A model generated the notes under the pieces. The model was not told the origin of the DNA. It searched no databases and saw only the letters and a list, made by a program, of their open reading frames with translations. Of a stretch of DNA of 64,000 bases, positions 50,683 to 59,392 are shown in pieces. The stretch lies in NCBI GenBank assembly GCA_047621325.1, contig JBLHLT010000009.1:62001-126000 (forward strand). Direction: 5' to 3'. The DNA is from Bermanella sp047621325 (GTDB taxonomy: Bacteria; Pseudomonadota; Gammaproteobacteria; Pseudomonadales; Oceanobacteraceae). The translations under genes and the position numbers were made by a program. Within the stretch, counting starts at the first letter, position 1. Every line of letters begins with the position of its first letter.

Positions 50683-52293
50683 TTAATTTTTATTAAGCAA
50701 ACCAGACGCATACATCATGATATGAAAAATCACATTTTGTTCGTTCACCCCTGTCACTAAGTGGGCACCTTGGCCAGTTGCAAAAATAGCCACGTCTTCG
50801 CCACCATGGGTTTCACTGTCGCGAGGGATTAAAGCTTCTTGGTGATAACCCGATGCTGTGGTATCGATATTGGATATGTCTTTTCTGCCCACATTAATGG
50901 GGTGATCATCTACAGCATCTGCATCGGTTTCATTGCCAAGATCATGCATACCGCGACCATTTAAATAACCCAATGTTGTATAAGGTAAGCCATCGGCCAT
51001 AAGCGTTGGTGTGGTTTTATTTGGCGCAATGACTTTGCCTAAAATTGGGTTGCCGCGTTTTGGGTAGCCAGCCATGGTCATAACATGGCTGTGATCGGCG
51101 GTAACAATAATTAAGGTTTCACTTAGATCCACTTTTTTTAAAGCGGCCTCTACGGCATCGGATAATGCAATGGTTTCATGCAGGGCGTTATAGGCATTAC
51201 CAGCATGGTGGCCGTGATCAATACGACCGGCCTCAACCATTAAAAAGTAACCGTTGTTATTGAGGGCAAGTTTATCAATCGCCACATTGGTCATTTCACT
51301 TAAACTGGGTTCACCCAGTGCATCATTTTTTGCATCAGCGCCATAGCGCATGTGGGAAGGGTGGAATAACCCAAGCAAGTGGCTATTGGTTTGCGTGGAT
51401 GCGTTTAGGAAATCGTCTCGGTTATTAACATAGCGCCCTTGCGGAAATTGATATTGCCATTGGCTAATTAAGTTTTGATTATCAGTGCGCTTACCTTCGG
51501 CTTTTTTAGCATCAGGATTTTCTTGATTGTACGGTGTTTGATTGGGTAAAAAATGACGACGCCCACCGCCTAATATAACGTCTATGCCGTCACTGTTTAA
51601 CGTTGGGTATTGATTGGCAAGACGTTGTTTAAACTGAATGAATTGCAATGCAATGTCGTCACACTGTGTTTGATCAACGGGAATATCCGCATTACCTTCC
51701 CAATCTCGACTTGCAGATTTTGCATAAGTGGCTGCAGGGGTGGCATGAGTAATGCGGGCGGTGGTCACTATCCCGGTTGACTTGCCCGCCAGTTCTGCGA
51801 TTTCAAGTGCTGACAGAAGCTCATGGCCTTTACTGCTTTGGCAGTGACCTTTGTTGACCGATTCATCCACGGCCAATACACCCGCATTGGTTTTAACACC
51901 TGTCATTATTGCAGACATAGTTCCGGCGGAATCAGGGGTTTGTTGATTAGTATTATAGGTTTTTGCTAAGCCAGTGAATGGGAAGTTCTCAAAACTTAAA
52001 TAGTTTTCTTCACCGCTTTGGCCGTTAAGTTGGCCTTGTAAAATACGAGCAGCGGTTAAGGTGCTAATGCCCATACCATCACCCACAAACAAAATAATAT
52101 TTTTTGCCTTACCGGCTTGTTTCATATCAAGGTGAGACAATTTTTTTACAATGGATTGTTCACCCTGTGTATACCAGTGGTTGGTGGTTTGCTGTTCAGG
52201 CAGTTTAATGGGGCGTTCAATAATGGGTTGCTGGCTACAAGCGGCTAGTAAACCAAAGGACAATATAACGGATGGCTTAAGTATGTGTTTCAT
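50683..52293 (-). CDS. Alkaline phosphatase, PhoA-type lipoprotein
   Basis: 536 residues. Lipobox LLAAC (Cys19). The metal site begins with ILFVGDGMGISTLTAARI; the phospho-Ser is in TPDSAGTMSAIMTGVKTN; ITADHSHVM carries further Zn ligands; VEAGRIDHGHHAGN is the family motif. A lipid-anchored, probably periplasmic or surface-exposed phosphatase releasing inorganic phosphate from monoesters. Longer than E. coli PhoA (471). It faces the hemopexin-phosphatase gene and follows a terminator after the phytase gene. Confidence 0.93.
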   Translation of the reverse strand: MKHILKPSVILSFGLLAACSQQPIIERPIKLPEQQTTNHWYTQGEQSIVKKLSHLDMKQAGKAKNIILFVGDGMGISTLTAARILQGQLNGQSGEENYLSFENFPFTGLAKTYNTNQQTPDSAGTMSAIMTGVKTNAGVLAVDESVNKGHCQSSKGHELLSALEIAELAGKSTGIVTTARITHATPAATYAKSASRDWEGNADIPVDQTQCDDIALQFIQFKQRLANQYPTLNSDGIDVILGGGRRHFLPNQTPYNQENPDAKKAEGKRTDNQNLISQWQYQFPQGRYVNNRDDFLNASTQTNSHLLGLFHPSHMRYGADAKNDALGEPSLSEMTNVAIDKLALNNNGYFLMVEAGRIDHGHHAGNAYNALHETIALSDAVEAALKKVDLSETLIIVTADHSHVMTMAGYPKRGNPILGKVIAPNKTTPTLMADGLPYTTLGYLNGRGMHDLGNETDADAVDDHPINVGRKDISNIDTTASGYHQEALIPRDSETHGGEDVAIFATGQGAHLVTGVNEQNVIFHIMMYASGLLNKN

Positions 52294-52309
52294 TTTGACC
52301 CTACTAAAA

Positions 52310-52340
52310 AGCCCTAAAACGTTTAATACGATTTAGGGCT
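52310..52340 (-). terminator. Terminator of phytase-like gene
   Basis: Perfect 9-bp stem AGCCCTAAA / TTTAGGGCT with a 13-base loop; on the minus strand followed by TTTTTAG. Confidence 0.88.
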
Positions 52341-52353
52341 GGAAAATGATAAA

Positions 52354-54237
52354 TTACAGACCAAGCGCGATTGAAACATCACGCCATGAGACCAGCTTAA
52401 AATTCTGAGTATCTTCGGGCATGAAATTACGACCATCTTGCACCACTAATAAACCGTCAGGGAATTTCCCGCCAAAGTTCACCGATGAAACTGTCAGCCC
52501 GTCTGTTTCAGATGCGCCGTCGATATTCAGTGCTTGGTTGAGTGTGATTCTAAATTCCCCCATTGGTTTATAAGGTGCCTTCGCGTCAAAGATCACATAG
52601 CTGTCATTGCCTTGGCTTGATACCACTAACCAGTTTTTGTTTTTGCCCGCGTAAACTTCCATGCCTTCAATATCGGCTGTGAGTATGTCGCCTACTTTGG
52701 ATACTAATACCGTTGTTGTGCTGTCATTGGGTTCTGCACCGAGTGTCCATAGTGCAACGTTTTCTTCGCCTATAAATAAACGCTGTTGTGATTCATCAAC
52801 GGTACAGCCTTCAGGCTGACTGGCCACGGCGAACTCACGTACAAGCTTGCCCTGCCAGCCGCTTGCGCTATCCATAATGCGCCATTGCTCAAAGCGGCCG
52901 TCTTGATCGTTGATAAATACATAAACATTTTCATGTTTACCGGTGTACATACACAAACCATAAACATGATCTAAGCCGGTTTTAATTTCGTTAACGGCAG
53001 TGAACAAGCCACTGCTCGGTTCGATATGAAACAATGCAATGGTGTTTCGATCACGTTGACTGGCGGCGGCAATGTCAGCGGCTTTACCTTTGTGAGTAAA
53101 ACCTTGGCGAACATCCACATTGTTCACGCGCTGTACTAATAATTCTTGTTTTTCATTGCCGTTTAAATCGTAAATGTACAAACCTCGTTTTTTGTTGGTG
53201 CCGATAATCAAACTGTTTTCTGTTTGTGTTGGGTGTACCCAAATGGCAGGGTCATCGGCTGCATCGCCTTGGGATTTGACGGGAGCGGTTTCCACGAGGG
53301 GCATAACGTTATGAATATTTTGCGTGCTTACGGGTTTGGTTTGAAAAGGACGTAGCCACTGAATTAATTGACCGCTGGCATCGTTAACCGCCCAAAAAAC
53401 CACTTCAGTCTCGGTTATCTTTTTAGCCGTTAAACTGTCCAGTTCAATGCCATCAGTCAGTGTCTCGATAGGGTGTGCTTTGAATGTATTTTTTTGAATG
53501 TCATAGCGGTGCACAAAATTGTGGCCGCTTTCTGCAATGAATAAGGTGTTATCAATAATGGCTAACGGCCCTGCGTCTTTTTTAAGTTTGCCAAAAGGGG
53601 CAACTAAGTCCACCGGCGTACGCTTCACTTCACTTTCTGCTCGCGCAGAATAAGCCCACACCCCAATGCCTTCTTCACTGACAAAAAATTGATCACTATT
53701 ATCATGCACGGCACAACTTTCGGCACCCGGTGGTAACGGGAAGCGACGCAGTAATTGAAGTTCAATGCGATCAGTGAATTCATTGATTAAATATTGGCTT
53801 GCCATGTGATGCTCATCAAGTAAGAACACTTGCAAAGGGCTGCTCTGTGTTTGATAAAGACAAAGCCCTTCTAAAGGCGCAACAATCGCAGCCGCTTGTT
53901 TAATCGATAGCGTATTGCCTAGGCTTTGAATCAGGCTAGGTTGGCCATGCTGGTTGATGGCAAAAACGGCGGTGTTGCCGTTTAGTTCTCTGTGGTCAAG
54001 GTATGCGGCTTTAGTTGATGATTGATCAATCGTTTGATGTTGTGCATTCGACAACGTGATGGATTGATCCGGGCCATAACTAAGCCATTGCTGGTTTGAT
54101 AATAAAATCGCATGCTCACCCTTAATTGAAAGAGCATGCGTTAATGTGTCAGTTGATGCTGTTCCATTGCTTGTTTGGTCGCATGCGGCTAATAGTAACG
54201 CCGCTGATAATATGGCTAGTTTTTTTATTAAATACAT
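52354..54237 (-). CDS. Phytase-like beta-propeller lipoprotein (double propeller)
   Basis: 627 residues. Lipobox LLAAC (Cys19). The C-terminal half (about 310-627) has the beta-propeller phytase pattern: DAADDPAIWVHPTQTENSLIIGTNKKRGLYIYDLNG, FFHIEPSSG-like segments, EGCTVDESQQRLFIGEENVALW and a Lys/Asp-rich calcium/phosphate site. The N-terminal half (about 30-300) repeats parts of the same layout (EGLCLYQ, ESCAVHDNSDQFFVSEEGIGVWAY), so it is probably a second, diverged propeller. Dual-domain beta-propeller phytases of this sort are known in marine bacteria. The substrate would be phytate or other phosphate esters. Confidence 0.85.
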   Translation of the reverse strand: MYLIKKLAILSAALLLAACDQTSNGTASTDTLTHALSIKGEHAILLSNQQWLSYGPDQSITLSNAQHQTIDQSSTKAAYLDHRELNGNTAVFAINQHGQPSLIQSLGNTLSIKQAAAIVAPLEGLCLYQTQSSPLQVFLLDEHHMASQYLINEFTDRIELQLLRRFPLPPGAESCAVHDNSDQFFVSEEGIGVWAYSARAESEVKRTPVDLVAPFGKLKKDAGPLAIIDNTLFIAESGHNFVHRYDIQKNTFKAHPIETLTDGIELDSLTAKKITETEVVFWAVNDASGQLIQWLRPFQTKPVSTQNIHNVMPLVETAPVKSQGDAADDPAIWVHPTQTENSLIIGTNKKRGLYIYDLNGNEKQELLVQRVNNVDVRQGFTHKGKAADIAAASQRDRNTIALFHIEPSSGLFTAVNEIKTGLDHVYGLCMYTGKHENVYVFINDQDGRFEQWRIMDSASGWQGKLVREFAVASQPEGCTVDESQQRLFIGEENVALWTLGAEPNDSTTTVLVSKVGDILTADIEGMEVYAGKNKNWLVVSSQGNDSYVIFDAKAPYKPMGEFRITLNQALNIDGASETDGLTVSSVNFGGKFPDGLLVVQDGRNFMPEDTQNFKLVSWRDVSIALGL

Positions 54238-54272
54238 AAAATGAAAACCTAAAATACAAAAAATAATGTGTA

Positions 54273-54302
54273 AAAATAGTACTAGAGCAACACTCTAGTA
54301 CT
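54273..54302 (-). terminator. Terminator of TonB receptor gene
   Basis: Perfect 10-bp inverted repeat AGTACTAGAG / CTCTAGTACT with a 5-base loop; on the minus strand followed by ATTTTT. Confidence 0.9.
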
Positions 54303-54314
54303 GACTGCTTTTAG

Positions 54315-57101
54315 TTAGAATTCAGATAACGTCAGACCTAAGCGGTAGCGCGTGCCGTATTCTTCATATTGCGCATTGTATTTTTCAGATTTTACATAAG
54401 TGTAATACGGCTCATCGGTTAAGTTGGCCACATCAAATGACACTTTCATGTTATCCATTACCTTGTAGGACATGCTGAAATCCCACTGGGTTTGCTCCGC
54501 TTGATACACATCGTGATCGGCAGAGTTGATGTCGTTTACTTCTAATAAATATTCAGATTTGTAGTTGGCGGCCAAGCGAAGCATCCAAGGGCCTTGTTCA
54601 TAGCCTAAGATCATATTGCCCGTGATGTCGGACTGATTGGGTAATGAAATGTCTCGGCTAACCAGTTCGCCGTCGTCATAGGATTCAATAGAGGCATCTG
54701 ATTCGATCAAGGTGGTGTTTGCACTGAATAGCAAGCTGTTAAACGGAGCGGGTAAAAAATCAAGTTTTTGTGAATAAGCCAGTTCAACACCTTTGAGCGT
54801 TGCATTGTCGCCATTGACAAACGTTTCTACTTCATCGTAATCGCTCCATTGTGTACTGCCGGCTAAATCCGTTTGATAGATGAAGTCTTTAATGTCTTTT
54901 TGAAAATAAAATGCAGAGATTAATCCTGCATTCCCAGTGAAGTATTCAACGCCTAAATCGAGGTTGTTGGATTTAAGTGGGTTTAGATCTGAATTCCCTA
55001 GGCTGGCTTCTTTGTCTCCATCGTCCTGCGTATCAGAAAAACTAGGTGCCATTTGTTCAAAAGTGGGCCTAACCACTGCTTGAGTGTAAGCGGCTCTCAG
55101 TTGAGCATTGCTGGCTAATTCATAACGCAAGTGCAATGCGGGTAATAGATCGTCTGAATCTGTTTTACTGTTTAATGCAACAAACTCGTCGGCCTCACCA
55201 TCAAATTTTACACCGTTAAATTTTGTTTCGGTGGCTTCATAACGCACGCCCGTTAATATTCGTAACTCGTCGATGTCGATGCGCGTCATGACATAAGCGG
55301 CATTGATATTTTCTTCAATGTCATACGTAGCGAGTTTACTTTCTTCTTCATCGTAGGCCGCTGATTTATCAAGTGTTGAAAGCAGGGTGTTGATTTGTTG
55401 GCTGTTAACCGTTGGGCCAAATGCATTGATATCGTAATTTGCACTTGCGCCTTGGTAGTCTGCTAATGTATCCGCTGCGGATCCAAATTCATCAAATACG
55501 TAAATGCTTTCTTCTTGTTGTTTTTTACGGGTCAACGACTTGGCACCAAATTTCACGAGTGCTGGGTAGTCATTAATATAAAGATCACGAGTAATATCAA
55601 ATTTGGCACTGGTTTGTGTGTCTTTGGTATAAGCCTCGGTGTATTCAATTTCGTCTAATTCATAAGCGGCTGCATCTGCATATCCTGCTGAGCTGATCAT
55701 GGTTGGTTTACGCGTATTGGTGAAACCAATGCCATCTACTTCATCTTGTTTAAAAACGGCACCTGCAATGCCGCCCGGCTCATCTTCATTGGCGGTGCTG
55801 TAACCCAGCGCATAAGATACCGTCCAGTCTTCAATGAAGTGCTCGCCACCAAAGGTTGTGGATAAAATTTCTTGGGTTTCTTCGCGGTCTTTTAATTCAC
55901 GTTTTACTTCGGCAAGCCCGATATCACCTGCTTTGCGTGGACTGCTTGAAAATTCTAATTCAGCGTCATCATTTAATTCAAGTTCGCCGAACTCAACTTT
56001 GCTGGCTTGACGTTGTTCATCATCGGTAAAGCGGCTGTATAGCGTACGCAGATATAAACTGTTGTCGCTGTCGATTTCATAATCAAAATTTAATGCCGCG
56101 CCTAAACGTGTGCGTTCAATGGTGTAATCTCGTTGTTCTAATTCTTCAAGTGCTGCGCCATCTTCAAAATCCCATGCGCCGCCTGTTTCGACATTGTTAG
56201 AACCAAATTTGCGATGATCATAACTAATGGCACCCGCGATGCCTAAGCGTTGATTGTTCGGCAGTGCGAATGCATTACCTGCGGTCACCGCTAAACTTGG
56301 GTTGGTGTCTTGTGTGTGCTCTTCGTAACTGGCTTCGCCGCGCAATGTATAAAAGGCACCGGTGCGATCAAGGGCTGATAAACTTTCAACTTCGATGCTG
56401 CCACCAATGGCATTGGCGTCCATGTCGGGGGTTAACGTTTTGGTGACAGTCATTGAGCTAATTAAATCAGCGGGCATCACATCCAGTGCGACGGCGCGAC
56501 GCCCAGCCTCTGGTGCCGGCAGTTGTGTGCCGTTTACTGTGACGGCGTTTAGATCAGGGTTGATACCCCGAATTCGCACAAAGCGACCTTCACCTTGGTC
56601 ACGTTCAATCGAAATACCCGGAATACGTTGCAACGCTTCGGCGGCGTTGTCATCGGGCAGTTGCCCAATGGCATCGGCATTGATGGCGCTGACCATGTTG
56701 TCGGAATAACGCTGGCGATCAATGGCGCGTTGCATTTGTGCAGCTTGACCGACGACTAAAATCTCTTCAATGCTGGTATCGGCATCTTGTACGACAAGGT
56801 TGGAACTTAAGGTTTTATCATCTTCAATGGTGATGCTTTGCGTGTGCAGGGTTTCATTGCCTAAACGTACGACAACGTCATAGGTGCCTGCCTTTAACTG
56901 GTTAAGGCGAAATTTACCGCCTTTGTTGACTAATACATCACGATTTAAGCGTTCGATACTGACCGTTGCGCCATTAATAGGTTGTAAGCTGGTGCCGTTT
57001 AAAATAGCGCCTTCCCATTGGCCGTCTGCTAGAGCATTGGCTGGATTTAAAAAAGCAAGGCTTGCAAGTGCTATCGCCTGAGTTAAAGAGTGTTTTTTCA
57101 T
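54315..57101 (-). CDS. TonB-dependent receptor with carboxypeptidase-regulatory-like domain
   Basis: 928 residues. Signal peptide ending at ANALA (about residue 25). Residues 27-105 form a CarboxypepD_reg-like domain (GATVSIERLNRDVLVNKGGKFRLNQLKAGTYDVVVRLG). The plug carries EEILVVGQAAQMQRAIDRQR, ALQRIPGISIERDQGEGRF and VTVNGTQLPAPEAGRR; the barrel ends RYRLGLTLSEF, with a terminal Phe. With a PHO box at its promoter and phytase and phosphatase genes downstream, its cargo is probably a phosphorylated organic molecule (inference). Confidence 0.9.
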   Translation of the reverse strand: MKKHSLTQAIALASLAFLNPANALADGQWEGAILNGTSLQPINGATVSIERLNRDVLVNKGGKFRLNQLKAGTYDVVVRLGNETLHTQSITIEDDKTLSSNLVVQDADTSIEEILVVGQAAQMQRAIDRQRYSDNMVSAINADAIGQLPDDNAAEALQRIPGISIERDQGEGRFVRIRGINPDLNAVTVNGTQLPAPEAGRRAVALDVMPADLISSMTVTKTLTPDMDANAIGGSIEVESLSALDRTGAFYTLRGEASYEEHTQDTNPSLAVTAGNAFALPNNQRLGIAGAISYDHRKFGSNNVETGGAWDFEDGAALEELEQRDYTIERTRLGAALNFDYEIDSDNSLYLRTLYSRFTDDEQRQASKVEFGELELNDDAELEFSSSPRKAGDIGLAEVKRELKDREETQEILSTTFGGEHFIEDWTVSYALGYSTANEDEPGGIAGAVFKQDEVDGIGFTNTRKPTMISSAGYADAAAYELDEIEYTEAYTKDTQTSAKFDITRDLYINDYPALVKFGAKSLTRKKQQEESIYVFDEFGSAADTLADYQGASANYDINAFGPTVNSQQINTLLSTLDKSAAYDEEESKLATYDIEENINAAYVMTRIDIDELRILTGVRYEATETKFNGVKFDGEADEFVALNSKTDSDDLLPALHLRYELASNAQLRAAYTQAVVRPTFEQMAPSFSDTQDDGDKEASLGNSDLNPLKSNNLDLGVEYFTGNAGLISAFYFQKDIKDFIYQTDLAGSTQWSDYDEVETFVNGDNATLKGVELAYSQKLDFLPAPFNSLLFSANTTLIESDASIESYDDGELVSRDISLPNQSDITGNMILGYEQGPWMLRLAANYKSEYLLEVNDINSADHDVYQAEQTQWDFSMSYKVMDNMKVSFDVANLTDEPYYTYVKSEKYNAQYEEYGTRYRLGLTLSEF

Positions 57102-57151
57102 TTTGATTTACCGCGTCAAATTCAAAGGTGGCTAGACGGTAAAAAGTTTAA

Positions 57152-57169
57152 ATGACAAAACGGTGACGG
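57152..57169 (-). promoter_or_regulatory. PHO box upstream of second TonB receptor
   Basis: Read on the minus strand: CCGTCAC-CGTT-TTGTCAT, a 7-4-7 PhoB-type site ending 50 bases before the start at 57101. Confidence 0.65.
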
Positions 57170-57424
57170 CCTTTTTTTGTGATGCGTTAAAACAAGGTTT
57201 TATCTGTGTTTTTAAGAGTAAGTGATCTTTTATGACCCGTAATACCTGAAGGATTACCCATGAAATACACGGTGAACCGAGGCTTAGTTGGGTGTGTCTT
57301 CAATACGGCTGGTTTTTCTTTAAATAGCATGAGCTAAATTAACCCCTTAAATAAATATCGATTGTAAAGAAAGTGTCATATTAAATTGTTATTCCACTAG
57401 GCAGTTTCATACTTGGGCCTTGTC
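57170..57424. other. Intergenic region between divergent receptor and GGDEF-like genes
   Basis: 255 bp with no gene seen. It is A+T rich and must hold the promoter of the plus-strand gene at 57425; no clear operator besides the PHO box at 57152-57169. Confidence 0.4.
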
Positions 57425-58330
57425 ATGCTGGTTACTTTAAAATTGCACAAACAAAAAATTACATTTTTGATCTTTTTACTCTCACTTTGTTTAGCGGTAA
57501 CGTGGACGTTAGGTGAGACAAAACGACTTGCTGAGATTGACTGGGTCGATGTCATAGGGGAAGGCGGCAGTGCGGCGGCGATGGCGTTATGGATCGCGTT
57601 TATTTTAGGCAGTCGCCCACAAGGGCGTGTAACCAATTGGTTAACCTTGGGCCTAGGTGTAATGATGGTGGCGTTTTGGCAAGATGCGTTAGATGAGTTT
57701 ATTCGTTTGCCAGCTGGTGAGTGGTGGGATCAATGGTTTGAATCAATATCAATGCCGGTTGGCATCTTAGTGTTAACGTATGGTTTGTTTCATTGGTATC
57801 AAGAGCAATTGACCGTTAATCACACGTTAAAAAAGCGCGAGCAATTATTTCGTGAGCATACTTTGTTTGATCGTATTACGCATTTAAGCCGAGCCGAATA
57901 TTTGAAAAGTCAGTTAAAAAATACTGGCAGTCATCAAAGCGATAGTGATATAGCCTTGATTATGATCGATGTAGCCAAATTTTCGATATTTAACCGGATG
58001 CATGGCCAAGCAGAAGGGGACAGGTTTTTATATCAATTAGCTGAATTTTTACAATTAAATATGCGTGATAATGATCTATTAACCCGCTACGCCGCAGACC
58101 GGTTTGCCATTATTTTATCCGATACTTCTTTTGATATTGCCCAAACGATTGCGCAGCAATTACAAGATGCGGTTGCGCACTTTCATTATCGATTACAAAC
58201 CAGTGGTGATGTGTATCTTCCGCGTATACATACTGGTGTTGCTTGTTGTTACGGTCACAATGCAGAAAGCTTAGTGGCCGGTGCGAATCGAGCTTTAGCC
58301 GATGATAAATCTACGCCTAACGTGGCGTAA
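57425..58330 (+). CDS. Membrane protein with degenerate GGDEF domain
   Basis: 301 residues from ATG 57425 (TTG 57413 is an alternative). Four TM helices in the first 125 residues, then a coiled linker and a GGDEF-like fold from about 145 (FDRITHLSRAEYLKSQL, IMIDVAKFSIFNRMHGQAEGDRFLYQLA). The signature loop is YAADRF (222-227) instead of GGDEF, so cyclic-di-GMP synthesis is unlikely; it may be a GTP/c-di-GMP-binding or protein-contact module. Only 7 bases separate it from the AraC-type regulator gene, suggesting a functional pair. Confidence 0.8.
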   Translation: MLVTLKLHKQKITFLIFLLSLCLAVTWTLGETKRLAEIDWVDVIGEGGSAAAMALWIAFILGSRPQGRVTNWLTLGLGVMMVAFWQDALDEFIRLPAGEWWDQWFESISMPVGILVLTYGLFHWYQEQLTVNHTLKKREQLFREHTLFDRITHLSRAEYLKSQLKNTGSHQSDSDIALIMIDVAKFSIFNRMHGQAEGDRFLYQLAEFLQLNMRDNDLLTRYAADRFAIILSDTSFDIAQTIAQQLQDAVAHFHYRLQTSGDVYLPRIHTGVACCYGHNAESLVAGANRALADDKSTPNVA

Positions 58331-58337
58331 GTTTTGT

Positions 58338-59375
58338 ATGATGTACCGCGAATGTCATGAACCTATTTATCCTGCTCATTATCAGCTATTGCGCTTAATG
58401 GATCTGCTGGATGCTCAAGGACTTCATCATCATCAGTACCTAAAAGGCACTGGTTTGTTTTATGACGATATTGCATCGGGGAACAAATTAATCAGTGCGG
58501 TACAATTTATTCAATTGATTGAAAACGCACAAAAATTAGGCGAACCATCATTAGCGTTTCGTTGGGGGCATTCTATGTGGCCTGGGCACTATGACGTCTA
58601 CAGCCAACTGTTACAAAGTACTCAAACACTGGCGGAATTATTACAAGTAATTAGTCGTTATAGTGAAATGTTATGCCCATTATTAAAGCCAGTTGTGATT
58701 AGTGTGCATGAATATACGTTTGTATATTGGCAAGATGAAATGGGCGTCAACCGAATACAGCGATTTTTAGTGGAGGCGTATACCACTGCGGTTATGTCAC
58801 TTAGTCATTGGTTTTCACAACAAAAATTGCCATGGAAAATAGGTTTCTCATTTAGTGAACCTAAATACAATGAAGAATATGTGGTGAATTTAGGGGAGTA
58901 CATCCAATTTGAAATGGGCATTGATGTATTGGTATTAAATAATGATGACTTAAACCAGCCTTGGCCAAATATGAATATGAGTCATGGCGTTAACGATTTA
59001 TTAAAGCGCCAAGCCGATTTAAAGTATGACGTCGTTTCTTGCGGATTGGTGGGTGAGTTAACCCGTTGGAATCAAGCGCATATTCAGGCCAACCCAACCT
59101 TAGAGCACGCTGCTATCGCGCTTAATATAAGCTGTGCGACGTTGAAGCGAAAGCTTAAAGCTCATGGTACGTCATTTCAAAAAATTCAGGATCAAGCCCG
59201 CTTGGCTACCTGTTTATATTTATTGCACCACAAAAAATGGAGTAACCAGAAAGTTGCAGATTACTTGCAATTTTCTGATGCTCATAATTTTAGAAAAGCG
59301 TTTAAGCGATGGTGCGGCAGTACCCCGAATGGGATGCGAGAAAAACTAGAATTTCACATAAGGGCGATTTCATAA
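58338..59375 (+). CDS. AraC-family transcriptional regulator (OruR/ArgR-like layout)
   Basis: 345 residues from ATG 58338 (in-frame codons upstream overlap the preceding gene). The N-terminal ~200 residues match the Arabinose_bd-type sensor domain (LLRLMDLLDAQGLHHHQYLKGTG, SLAFRWGHSMWPGHYDV). The C-terminal AraC HTH is at about 245-340 (EHAAIALNISCATLKRKLKAHGTSFQKIQDQ, then VADYLQFSDAHNFRKAFKRWCGSTP). It is co-directional and nearly contiguous with the degenerate GGDEF gene. Targets are unknown. Confidence 0.85.
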   Translation: MMYRECHEPIYPAHYQLLRLMDLLDAQGLHHHQYLKGTGLFYDDIASGNKLISAVQFIQLIENAQKLGEPSLAFRWGHSMWPGHYDVYSQLLQSTQTLAELLQVISRYSEMLCPLLKPVVISVHEYTFVYWQDEMGVNRIQRFLVEAYTTAVMSLSHWFSQQKLPWKIGFSFSEPKYNEEYVVNLGEYIQFEMGIDVLVLNNDDLNQPWPNMNMSHGVNDLLKRQADLKYDVVSCGLVGELTRWNQAHIQANPTLEHAAIALNISCATLKRKLKAHGTSFQKIQDQARLATCLYLLHHKKWSNQKVADYLQFSDAHNFRKAFKRWCGSTPNGMREKLEFHIRAIS

Positions 59376-59390
59376 TCGCCCTTATGTTTT
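59356..59390. terminator. Bidirectional terminator
   Basis: Perfect 14-bp stem ACATAAGGGCGATT / AATCGCCCTTATGT with loop TCAT and T-tail. It includes the regulator stop codon and serves the convergent antiporter gene as well. Confidence 0.93.
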
Positions 59391-59392
59391 TA

